A stretch of DNA of 33,823 bases from contig JAFGBL010000052.1 of assembly GCA_016933115.1 (NCBI GenBank), forward strand, positions 1 to 33,823, given 5' to 3'. Each line of letters starts with the position of its first letter. Position 1 is the stretch's first letter. Positions 1 through 7,744 of this stretch are shown here, in pieces. This DNA is from Bacteroidales bacterium. GTDB taxonomy: Bacteria > Bacteroidota > Bacteroidia > Bacteroidales > JAADJA01. The notes below the pieces were generated by a model. That model was not told the origin of the DNA, searched no databases, and worked only from the letters and a program-made list of their open reading frames with translations. Both the position numbers and the translations under genes were made by a program.

Positions 1-877
1 TGAACAATGGGGCTGCATCCTCCCATTTAATTCCCTGTAAGGCGACGAAATAATTCATATAGGGTTTAAAACAAAATGATTTGCCGGCCCTGTCGATCAC
101 TGTAAATCCATCATCCTTCAATTCAAAATTTGAAAATTTGGGATTCATTTTCATCTTACCTTTCAGTGCTGCGAACCACTCGCTCCTCTTGTGTTCATTT
201 TCATAGGAGAAAACAAAAATTAAATTGCCATCTCTTTTCGCCGCCGCAGCTTCAGTAAAGCCTGTAACACTGCCACTACCGAAATTGAAAACATTTCCTA
301 ATGCAATCAACCCCTGAACATATTTGATGCTTTTTTGGTCTGTACTTCCAAAATCTACAGCTTTAACAATTTTGGGAACCGATCCATCGCTTTTTAATTT
401 TGATACCACACCCTTTGCAAACAACTGCAATGTATCTTTAATCGCAGGGCTTTTATGCGTTGCAGTGCACCGTAAGAAGTAGTTTGACTTCCAAACGTCA
501 ATATAATAATCATATTGGAACGATATGTCCCCTATTTCCAAAAGATCGCCACCCGTTGATGAATTAACAGTAAAAATCCCAAATGCAGAAATATCATCTT
601 CCATTTCATAAATTTCAATTCTGATATTGTTTCCGCTGTTGTTGGCATATTTACAACCGACGACCTGCCTGAAACCGTATTCAAAGTAAATGTCGGCTCC
701 ACCGTTGATGTGGCTGAAAAGGTCGTCTCCCTGATAAATTTCAGGGGATTCCTGCAAATTCCAACCGGGTATGTCATTTTGTTCCGGCAAATACATATTC
801 AGATCCTTGTAGTCCTGACTAATTACCTGAAATGTAAAACTGGAAATGAAGAAAACCAATATGAGTTTTAAATTCAT
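1..877 (-). CDS. DUF6599 family exported protein, 3' end outside the window
   Basis: The reading frame is open from ATG at 877 to the left edge (292 codons, no stop reached), so the C-terminus is missing. Residues 1-20 form a hydrophobic signal-peptide-like segment (LKLILVFFISSF). Residues 57-69 read INGGADIYFEYGF, which I recognise as the hallmark of the DUF6599 family; its function is unknown. The rest is mixed alpha/beta in appearance, without a recognisable catalytic motif. The ATG lies one base after the stop codon of the upstream DUF362 gene, so the two are almost certainly co-transcribed and translationally coupled. Export to the periplasm or cell surface is inferred from the N-terminus. 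Family assignment rests on motif memory, not on a search. Confidence 0.8.
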   Translation of the reverse strand, partial: MNLKLILVFFISSFTFQVISQDYKDLNMYLPEQNDIPGWNLQESPEIYQGDDLFSHINGGADIYFEYGFRQVVGCKYANNSGNNIRIEIYEMEDDISAFGIFTVNSSTGGDLLEIGDISFQYDYYIDVWKSNYFLRCTATHKSPAIKDTLQLFAKGVVSKLKSDGSVPKIVKAVDFGSTDQKSIKYVQGLIALGNVFNFGSGSVTGFTEAAAAKRDGNLIFVFSYENEHKRSEWFAALKGKMKMNPKFSNFELKDDGFTVIDRAGKSFCFKPYMNYFVALQGIKWEDAAPLF

Positions 878-878
878 T

Positions 879-1832
879 TTAAACTGTTTCATGAACAATA
901 TTTAATTTACTGTAATCCATATTTCCTAAACCTATGTCATGGGCCTTTTGGGTGGTCAGGATTTCATCCGGTGAATAGCCAAGATACGTTCCACTTAGAG
1001 CATCCAGGGCAACGACATCGGTTCCGGCAATAATTTTATTATGTTTTACTAGTGTTCCAGGTCCCGATGGCCCGTTATCAATGATAAATTCCGTTGCATC
1101 AATAATGCAAAGATCGGTTTTCCGAAGCAGGTGCTGATCGGCAATGCACTGGGCAAGGTATTCGGGGTCATTCCGTTTTCCCGAACCGAGGTGAAAGGTA
1201 ACATTGGCTTTACGGGTGCTGACTCCCATAATGTTTTTAAGTGCCCCGGTAAGCAGCGTAGTTGCATGATGTTTAGATATGGGGATATTGATAAATACAT
1301 CGCATTCGAGCCATTTTTTAACTACTTCGGTTTCCTTCAGTGAAATTGCACCTGCTATATTTTCAACTTTGACAAAATCCCGATCATTAAATTCCGCCGG
1401 GAAAATATTCTGTTCCACTTGCAGCAGAGAACCAATCAACGATTTATATTTTTCATAATGTTTACTTCGTTCCCAGTATTCTTCTTTCACCACCTGCAGG
1501 CAGGTAATTTCTGAAGCGCTGCATTCTTCTATCATTTTCAGGGCAGCTATTGGAATGTCCTGGTTCACATAGGCACCCGGAACATCAAAATCGGAATTGA
1601 TCAGCAGCCCTACCTTTGAACCTTCGGGAACGAATTTTTTCATACCACCGATCAGGTCAATAGCAAGGATGGTGTTCTCAAAATAATTCTTACCTTCCAC
1701 AACTCCGATATCAGCCGGTGTTGTAAATAAACTGCAGGACGAAAGCCCCGGTATTACCGAAGAACCGGCAATTATTGTGCTTAGAGCTCCTGTTTGTTTG
1801 ACAAATTTTCGGCGATTCATTTTGTTTGACAT
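879..1832 (-). CDS. DUF362 domain protein, Tat-type lipoprotein
   Basis: A 317-residue protein. Its N-terminus MSNKMNRRKFVKQTG carries a twin-arginine motif (R7-R8), then a hydrophobic stretch and a lipobox-like LSSC ending at Cys33. It is therefore probably a folded protein exported by Tat and lipid-anchored. The body matches DUF362 proteins, including the segment VFINIPISKHHATTLLTGAL near residues 180-200. Some DUF362 proteins carry a ferredoxin domain; no CxxC cluster is seen here. Molecular function is unknown. ATG at 1832 was chosen; a second in-frame ATG at 1820 would still keep the RR motif. The stop sits one base before the DUF6599 start, and a promoter-like TAATTTTG lies about 26 bases upstream of the ATG. 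Confidence 0.85.
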   Translation of the reverse strand: MSNKMNRRKFVKQTGALSTIIAGSSVIPGLSSCSLFTTPADIGVVEGKNYFENTILAIDLIGGMKKFVPEGSKVGLLINSDFDVPGAYVNQDIPIAALKMIEECSASEITCLQVVKEEYWERSKHYEKYKSLIGSLLQVEQNIFPAEFNDRDFVKVENIAGAISLKETEVVKKWLECDVFINIPISKHHATTLLTGALKNIMGVSTRKANVTFHLGSGKRNDPEYLAQCIADQHLLRKTDLCIIDATEFIIDNGPSGPGTLVKHNKIIAGTDVVALDALSGTYLGYSPDEILTTQKAHDIGLGNMDYSKLNIVHETV

Positions 1833-1857
1833 AAAACCTATTGTTTTGAATTTTTAT

Positions 1858-1865
1858 CAAAATTA
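1858..1865 (-). promoter_or_regulatory. candidate -7 box for the DUF362-DUF6599 pair
   Basis: The minus strand reads TAATTTTG, a full match to the Bacteroidota -7 consensus TAnnTTTG, 26 bases upstream of the DUF362 ATG. No TTG is found at the expected -33 distance, so this is a half-match only. It would give the pair its own transcript separate from the upstream ene-reductase gene. Confidence 0.4.
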
Positions 1866-1898
1866 TGGATTTAAATAAATTGAAGTAAATAAAAAAAA

Positions 1899-3002
1899 TC
1901 AATCCAGGAAAGGGTAATCTATGTATCCTTTTGCTCCTCCGTGGTAAAATGTATTTTTATCCCAATCGTTCAGAGGCGCCTGTAATGTAAATCGTTCAGC
2001 AAGGTCGGGGTTGGAAATGAAAAGTTTACCGAATGCCACCAGGTCAGCATGTCCATCCATAATAATCCTATTTCCGGTTTCAAAGTCATATCCGACATTG
2101 GTAATAAGCCTCCCATGATAAATCTTCCTGAAAAAAGGCGTCACCTCACCATCCTGCAGGTAATGCCTGTATTTCTCCGTGGGTTCAAGGGCTGTGTAAA
2201 CTTCCATTAGGTGAAGATAGGCTAATTCAAACTGGTTTAACTGGCCGATCAAATATTCGTAAAGCCTGACTGGATTTGAGTCGAACATATCTTTGGTTAT
2301 CCCACTTGGCGACAACCGGATACCGACTTTATTTGATCCTATGGCTTTGCAGCAGGCATCAGTTACTTCAAAGGCAAATCGGCAACGATTCTCTATCGAA
2401 CCTCCATAACTATCTGTCCTTTGGTTGCTTCCATCCTGTAAAAATTGCTCAATCAGGTAGCCGTTTGCCCCATGGATTTCAACACCATCAAATCCTGCTT
2501 CCATTGCGCGAATAGATGCGCTTTCATAGTCCTTTACAATTCCTGGGATTTCATCGATTTCCAATGCCCTGGGTTCGACCATTTCACGATGACCTTCCGG
2601 AGTACTAATGATGCCTTTTGCCCTGATCGCTGAAGCAGATACAGGCAAATTGCCGCCCGGTTGATTCAATGGATGGGAAACCCTTCCCACATGCCATAGC
2701 TGGAGGAAGATCAATCCGCCTTTATCATGAACTGCTTGGGTTATCGGCTTCCAGCCATTTAACTGTTCGCCGGTAAATATTCCCGGACTGTTGGGGTATC
2801 CAACCGCCTGCCGCGAAATATTGGTTGCCTCTGCAATGATTAGTCCGGCCGAAGCCCTTTGTTCGTAGTAGATCCGCATGATATCGGTCGGGACGTGATC
2901 AGCGGTGGCCCGCCTCCTCGTCAAGGGAGCCATTGCAATCCTGCTTTTCAACCTGTAATTTCCAATCTGAACAGGCCAAAGAAGAGGTAGTTTTTTATTC
3001 AT
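1899..3002 (-). CDS. Old Yellow Enzyme family NADH:flavin oxidoreductase (ene-reductase)
   Basis: A 367-residue FMN-dependent TIM-barrel enzyme expected to reduce activated C=C bonds (enones, nitro-alkenes, quinone-like electrophiles) with NAD(P)H. From ATG 3002, the N-terminal MAPLTRRRA holds the flavin-contacting Thr27. The EIHGANGYL motif supplies His177 and Asn180 for substrate binding and Tyr182 as proton donor, with the H-x2-N-x-Y spacing of classical OYE. QRTDSYGGSIENR follows at about 194-206, and the C-terminal region has LVAFGKLFISNPDLAER, typical of the family. The frame extends 13 codons upstream to a TTG at 3041, but OYE homology begins at MNKKLPLLWP, so ATG 3002 is preferred. 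It is divergent from the tyrosine-degradation operon; the physiological substrate is unknown. Confidence 0.92.
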   Translation of the reverse strand: MNKKLPLLWPVQIGNYRLKSRIAMAPLTRRRATADHVPTDIMRIYYEQRASAGLIIAEATNISRQAVGYPNSPGIFTGEQLNGWKPITQAVHDKGGLIFLQLWHVGRVSHPLNQPGGNLPVSASAIRAKGIISTPEGHREMVEPRALEIDEIPGIVKDYESASIRAMEAGFDGVEIHGANGYLIEQFLQDGSNQRTDSYGGSIENRCRFAFEVTDACCKAIGSNKVGIRLSPSGITKDMFDSNPVRLYEYLIGQLNQFELAYLHLMEVYTALEPTEKYRHYLQDGEVTPFFRKIYHGRLITNVGYDFETGNRIIMDGHADLVAFGKLFISNPDLAERFTLQAPLNDWDKNTFYHGGAKGYIDYPFLD

Positions 3003-3079
3003 TTCACGATAAGCCAAATGTCCCAGTTTACAGAGATTCAAACCTTCCTATATATGCTGCAAAGAAATGAAAATTATTT

Positions 3080-3087
3080 TATCTTTG
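3080..3087 (+). promoter_or_regulatory. candidate -7 box for the tyrosine-degradation operon
   Basis: The plus strand reads TATCTTTG, matching TAnnTTTG, 111 bases upstream of the hmgA ATG. The -33 region has only a weak CTG near 3057-3059. If used, the transcript has a leader of roughly 105 nt. The rest of the 196-base gap between the divergent OYE and hmgA starts is AT-rich with no other clear element. Confidence 0.4.
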
Positions 3088-3198
3088 TCTGGCAATTAGA
3101 ATTGATCCAAATAATCACAATTAACCATTTTTAAGAACTGATAATTGAACAAAATAGAGATTAATTTATTTAAATTGTAGAATTAAATTAGTAGTACT

Positions 3199-4356
3199 AT
3201 GCCCCATTATCATAAATTAGGTAATATACCGTCGAAGCGACATATTCAATTTCGAAAACCAAACGGTGATCTCTATGCTGAACAGTTGGTTTCTACCGAA
3301 GGGTTTTCTGATCTGTATTCACTTACCTACCACTGTTACCCTCCCACCCTTGTTCAATCCATCGATCGACCTTTTTCGGTTGAGCCAAAGGTGGCCATTG
3401 AAAAAAATCTTCAACACAGGAGTTTTTTTGGGTTCAATATTCAGCCTAAAGATGATTACCTCGAAAGCCGGGTACCTGTTTTGGTTAACAATGATCTTCA
3501 CATTAGCCTGGCAGCACCAAAAAAATCGATGAATGATTATTTTTTCAAGAATTCAGGTGCACACGAAATGATTTTTGTTCACAAAGGCAATGGAATTTTA
3601 AAATCCATGTATGGAAATTTAGAATTTAAATACGGTGATCACCTGATCATTCCCAGGGGCATTATTTATAACCTGGAATTTAACAATGAGGACAATCGGC
3701 TTTTTATTGTTGAATCTTTTACACCGTTCAGGTTTCCTAAACGTTACGTGAACCGCGCAGGGCAATTGCTTGAAAACGCTCCGTTTTATGAACGCGATAT
3801 CCGCAAACCCGAAAACCTGGAAACACATGATGAAAAGGGTGATTTTCTTGTAAAGATAAAGAGAGATAACATGATCTTTCCCTATCATTATGCATCTCAT
3901 CCGTTTGATGTGATCGGTTGGGATGGATTTCACTACCCGTATGCGCTATCGATCCACGAATTTGAGCCGATTACGGGAAGGGTTCATCAACCGCCTCCGG
4001 TACACCAGACATTTGAGGCCAACAACTTTGTTACCTGTGCGTTTGTCCCGAGGTTATATGACTATCACCCGCAATCCATACCGGCACCTTATAATCACAG
4101 CAATGTCGATTCGGATGAGGTATTGTATTATGTTGATGGTGATTTCATGAGCCGTAAACATGTTGAAAAAGGAATGATCACCTTGCACCCTATCGGAATT
4201 CCGCACGGGCCTCACCCGGGTACGGTTGAAAAAAGTATCGGGCAAAAGGAAACAAAGGAACTGGCAGTGATGGTGGATACTTTTTTCCCACTTAAAATAA
4301 CTGAGGATGCCCTGAAAATTGAGGATAAAAGCTACTTTAAATCGTGGGTGGAGTAG
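3199..4356 (+). CDS. hmgA: Homogentisate 1,2-dioxygenase
   Basis: This iron(II) enzyme opens the ring of homogentisate to give maleylacetoacetate, the central ring-cleavage step of tyrosine breakdown. The 385-residue protein starts with the family-typical MPHYHKLGNIPSKRH and has the double cupin layout. Candidate active-site residues are His269 in PPPVHQTF (catalytic His), and His300 in PYNHSNVDSDE, Glu307 and His336 in IPHGPHPG (iron ligands); the exact Glu was assigned by eye. It is shorter than the 430-445 residues of human or Pseudomonas enzymes, as in the compact bacterial branch. It is first gene of the operon, 54 bases before hpd. The frame is intact and ATG 3199 is the natural start. 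Confidence 0.95.
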   Translation: MPHYHKLGNIPSKRHIQFRKPNGDLYAEQLVSTEGFSDLYSLTYHCYPPTLVQSIDRPFSVEPKVAIEKNLQHRSFFGFNIQPKDDYLESRVPVLVNNDLHISLAAPKKSMNDYFFKNSGAHEMIFVHKGNGILKSMYGNLEFKYGDHLIIPRGIIYNLEFNNEDNRLFIVESFTPFRFPKRYVNRAGQLLENAPFYERDIRKPENLETHDEKGDFLVKIKRDNMIFPYHYASHPFDVIGWDGFHYPYALSIHEFEPITGRVHQPPPVHQTFEANNFVTCAFVPRLYDYHPQSIPAPYNHSNVDSDEVLYYVDGDFMSRKHVEKGMITLHPIGIPHGPHPGTVEKSIGQKETKELAVMVDTFFPLKITEDALKIEDKSYFKSWVE

Positions 4357-4410
4357 AACTTTGTTATTTGGTTAGTTGTAAATCGTTAAAATTATAAAAA
4401 TTCAAATAAA

Positions 4411-5505
4411 ATGAAAGAAGATTTCCTGCCATTAAACGGAACCGACTTTGTCGAATTTTACGTTGGCAATGCCAAGCAGGCTGCCTATTATTACCAAACA
4501 GCATTTGGTTTTCAACCGCTTGCCTACAGGGGGCTTGAAACCGGCGATAGGGAAAAAACCTCCTATGTGCTCCGGCAGGGAAAAGTAACTTTCGTTTTTA
4601 CAACTGCTTTGATCCCTGATTCGGAAATAGCCGAGCATTGCAAAAAACACGGCGACGGAGTCAAGTTCGTTGCCCTGTGGGTGGATGATGCTACCAAATC
4701 ATTTGAGGAAACGACAAAGCGGGGTGGCAAACCTTTTATGGAACCAAAGAAACTGACCGATAAAAATGGTGAGGCGGTTATTTCGGGTATTCATACTTAT
4801 GGCGAAACCGTACATTTATTCGTTGAGCGAAAAAATTACAACGGGATTTTTCTTCCTGGTTTCAAGGCATGGAATCCCGGGTACAAAACTGAAGAAATCG
4901 GCTTTAAATATGTCGATCACATGGTCGGAAATGTAGATTGGGGACAAATGAACACCTGGGCAAAATTTTACCAGGAAGTGATGGGTTTTGATCAACTGAT
5001 CTCCTTTGATGACAAGGATATTTCAACTGAATATTCTGCCTTGATGAGCAAGGTGATGTCGAATAGCAATATGCGGATCAAATTCCCGATCAACGAACCG
5101 GCAGAAGGGAAGAAAAAATCGCAGATTGAAGAATATATTGATTTCTATCGTGGCGCAGGTGTACAACATGTGGCACTGGCTACCGATAATATTATTTACA
5201 CGGTTGCAGAGCTGAGGCGCAGGGGAGTTGAATTCCTGCATGTACCTGAGATTTATTACGATACAGTGCACAAGCGTGTGGGTGAAATTGATGAAGATAT
5301 GGAGAAACTGAAGAGCCTTAATATCCTCATCGACCGGGATGAAGAAGGATACCTCCTTCAGATTTTTACCAAACCTGTTGAGGACCGGCCAACCGTTTTT
5401 TACGAAATTATCCAGCGTAAGGGTGCAAGGTCATTCGGAAAAGGTAATTTCAAGGCATTGTTCGAATCCATTGAGAGGGAGCAGGAAAGCCGGGGAACAT
5501 TATAA
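4411..5505 (+). CDS. hpd: 4-hydroxyphenylpyruvate dioxygenase
   Basis: Converts 4-hydroxyphenylpyruvate (transaminated tyrosine) to homogentisate, with decarboxylation, ring hydroxylation and side-chain migration. The 364-residue protein has two vicinal-oxygen-chelate halves. The iron-binding triad is visible as His170 (YVDHMVG), His253 (VQHVALATDNI) and Glu332 (FYEIIQR). The C-terminal GKGNFKALFESIEREQ is the family signature that gates the active site. Length matches bacterial HppD (about 355-380). It lies between hmgA (54-base gap) and fahA (44-base gap), so product and next enzyme are made together. No Shine-Dalgarno is seen upstream, only an AT-rich run. Confidence 0.97.
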   Translation: MKEDFLPLNGTDFVEFYVGNAKQAAYYYQTAFGFQPLAYRGLETGDREKTSYVLRQGKVTFVFTTALIPDSEIAEHCKKHGDGVKFVALWVDDATKSFEETTKRGGKPFMEPKKLTDKNGEAVISGIHTYGETVHLFVERKNYNGIFLPGFKAWNPGYKTEEIGFKYVDHMVGNVDWGQMNTWAKFYQEVMGFDQLISFDDKDISTEYSALMSKVMSNSNMRIKFPINEPAEGKKKSQIEEYIDFYRGAGVQHVALATDNIIYTVAELRRRGVEFLHVPEIYYDTVHKRVGEIDEDMEKLKSLNILIDRDEEGYLLQIFTKPVEDRPTVFYEIIQRKGARSFGKGNFKALFESIEREQESRGTL

Positions 5506-5549
5506 TCTGCAGGTTTTCAAATTCTGAAAACGAAATTGTAATAAAATAC

Positions 5550-6830
5550 ATGAAGATGATCATAGCCAATAATCCTGAATTGGAATCGTGGATCGATGTA
5601 CCTGCCGGAAGTGATTTTCCCATTCAAAACATACCGTTTGGTGTGATCCGAAAAAGCAATGGAAAAATCAGGTGTGCCTCCCGGATCGGGAATTATACCA
5701 TCGACCTGTATGCACTGGCCAAAAATGGCTATATGGATGGGACAGGCATTAAAGACCGGAAAGTTTTCAGGAAAGATAAATTGAATGATTTTATTGCCGG
5801 GGGAAAGCCGGTTTGGAAAGCAGTAAGGCAGAGAATTTCCGAATTGTTTGAAAAAAACAATCCCCATATCCGCGACAATGCTGAAGATAAAGCTAAAATC
5901 CTGAACCATATCAATGACGTTGAGATGTTGATGCCTGTTGAAGTTGGAGATTACACCGACTTTTATTCGAGCATAGAGCATGCTACCAATGTCGGTAAAA
6001 TGTTTCGTGATCCAGAAAACGCCCTGTTGCCTAACTGGAGACATTTGCCTGTCGGTTATCATGGTCGCTCATCATCGATCGTGATTTCCGGGACAAACAT
6101 TCATCGCCCCAAAGGCCAAACCATAGCCAATGATTCGGAATTGCCCTCATTCGGGCCAAGCAAGCTATTTGATTTCGAACTGGAAATGGCCTTTATTACA
6201 GGACGAAAAAGCGAACTCGGAGACAACGTACCGGTTAATGAAGCGGAAGATTATATTTTTGGATTGGTACTTTTCAACGACCTTTCGGCAAGGGACATTC
6301 AGAAATGGGAATACGTTCCATTGGGCCCGTTCCTGGCAAAAAATTTCGGATCCGTCATTTCTCCCTGGATCGTCACATTGGATGCCCTGGAACCATTCCG
6401 GGTAAAGGGACCCATTCAGGAGCCAAAAGTACTTCCCTACCTGCAATCGGAAGGAAATAGAAATTTTGATATTCAACTGGAGGTTCTCATTCAACCCGAA
6501 AATGCAAAGGAATCCAGGGTATGTCTTTCCAATTTCAAATATATGTACTGGAATATTTGCCAACAATTGGCGCATCAAACCGTTAATGGGTGCAATATAA
6601 ACGTTGGAGATATGTATGCTTCAGGAACCATCAGCGGTACTGCCCCTGATTCTTTCGGATCGATGCTGGAAATCAGTTGGGGAGGTTCAAAAAGTATTCA
6701 GTTAACCGATGGCTCGGAAAGGAAATTCGTCCAGGACGGTGATACAATCATCATGCGTGGATGGGCTGAAAAAGATGGCGTGCGAATCGGTTTTGGCGAA
6801 TGCAGGACAAAGGTTTTGCCTGCCAAATAA
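5550..6830 (+). CDS. fahA: Fumarylacetoacetase
   Basis: Hydrolyses fumarylacetoacetate to fumarate and acetoacetate, the last step of tyrosine catabolism. The 426-residue length fits the family (about 420-435). Metal and catalytic residues align with the mammalian enzyme at identical spacing: Asp137 in YTDFYSS, His144 (general base), Glu210 and Glu212 in DFELEMAF, Asp244 in NDLSARDIQ, Lys264 in LAKNFGS and Glu374 in SMLEISW. It sits 44 bases after hpd and 29 bases before a flavin-reductase-like gene. No maleylacetoacetate isomerase is present in the operon, which leaves open how its substrate is formed. Confidence 0.96.
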   Translation: MKMIIANNPELESWIDVPAGSDFPIQNIPFGVIRKSNGKIRCASRIGNYTIDLYALAKNGYMDGTGIKDRKVFRKDKLNDFIAGGKPVWKAVRQRISELFEKNNPHIRDNAEDKAKILNHINDVEMLMPVEVGDYTDFYSSIEHATNVGKMFRDPENALLPNWRHLPVGYHGRSSSIVISGTNIHRPKGQTIANDSELPSFGPSKLFDFELEMAFITGRKSELGDNVPVNEAEDYIFGLVLFNDLSARDIQKWEYVPLGPFLAKNFGSVISPWIVTLDALEPFRVKGPIQEPKVLPYLQSEGNRNFDIQLEVLIQPENAKESRVCLSNFKYMYWNICQQLAHQTVNGCNINVGDMYASGTISGTAPDSFGSMLEISWGGSKSIQLTDGSERKFVQDGDTIIMRGWAEKDGVRIGFGECRTKVLPAK

Positions 6831-6859
6831 AAGATGTTAAACTTAAGCCTAAACAATAG

Positions 6860-7744
6860 ATGTTGAAAATTGATCCAAAAAATACACCGGTTCCAAAGGT
6901 TCACCGAGCAATGCTTGGGGCAGTGGCTCCCAGGCCGATTGCTTTTGCAAGTACGATTGACCCGGATGGAAATCCCAATTTATCTCCTTTCAGCTTTTTC
7001 AATGCGTTCGGTGCAAACCCCCCGACATTGATATTTTCTCCTTCGCGACGGGGACGTGATAACACCACCAAACACACCTACGAAAACCTTAAGGAAGTTC
7101 CTGAAGTGGTCATCAATGTTGTCAATTTTAAAATTGTTGAACAGATGAACCTGGCCAGCACCGACTTTCCCAGGGGAATCAATGAATTTGCCAAATCAGG
7201 TCTTACACCGGTAAAATCCGAATTGATCAAACCTTTCCGGGTGAAGGAATCCCCGGTCCAGTTTGAGTGCAAGGTCAATCAGATCATTGAAATGGGAGAT
7301 CAGGGTGGGGCCGGAAACCTGATAATTTGTGAAATTTTATTGATCCATATTGACGAATCAGTACTGGATGAAAAGGGAATTATCGTTCCGCAAAAAATTG
7401 ACCTGGTTGGCCGGATGGGTGGAGATTATTATTGCCGGGCATCGGGTGAGTCCATTTTCGAAGTTAAAAAACCCCATGCAACGGTTGGAATAGGTATCGA
7501 CCAGTTACCTGATAAGATCAAATTTTCGAAATACCTTACAGGCAATGAGCTTGGTAAATTGGGTAATATTGAAGCACTTCCTACGGGTGATGAAGTTAAA
7601 AAATTTATCGGCCAGCCCAATTATGCCGGTGGATACAACATGAATAACAATGAAAAGGAAAAAATGGTGTTTGTCCAGGCCAAACGATTGATTGCAGAAA
7701 ATAATATCCAGGATGCAGTGAAACTGTTGATGGGACTGTTATAA
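6860..7744 (+). CDS. Flavin reductase-like FMN-binding split-barrel protein
   Basis: A 294-residue protein of the flavin reductase-like (DIM6/NTAB) type. Features near residues 18-75 (MLGAVAPRPIAFASTID, NLSPFSFFNAFG, FSPSRRGRDNTT) are the FMN-contacting part of the split barrel, which runs to about residue 205. A tail of about 90 residues follows, ending in a probable helix (QAKRLIAENNIQDAVKLLMGLL). The biochemical role is unproven: members bind FMN and either reduce free flavin or act as flavoenzymes. Its place 29 bases after fahA ties it to tyrosine breakdown; it may partner an oxygenase or occupy a step not otherwise assigned. Its last Leu and stop codons overlap the 3' end of the convergent phhA. 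Confidence 0.88.
   Translation: MLKIDPKNTPVPKVHRAMLGAVAPRPIAFASTIDPDGNPNLSPFSFFNAFGANPPTLIFSPSRRGRDNTTKHTYENLKEVPEVVINVVNFKIVEQMNLASTDFPRGINEFAKSGLTPVKSELIKPFRVKESPVQFECKVNQIIEMGDQGGAGNLIICEILLIHIDESVLDEKGIIVPQKIDLVGRMGGDYYCRASGESIFEVKKPHATVGIGIDQLPDKIKFSKYLTGNELGKLGNIEALPTGDEVKKFIGQPNYAGGYNMNNNEKEKMVFVQAKRLIAENNIQDAVKLLMGLL

Noticed and set aside
532-777. 81-codon minus-strand open frame inside the DUF6599 gene
   Set aside because: It is out of frame with the DUF6599 reading frame, which is open from 877 to the window edge and carries family motifs.
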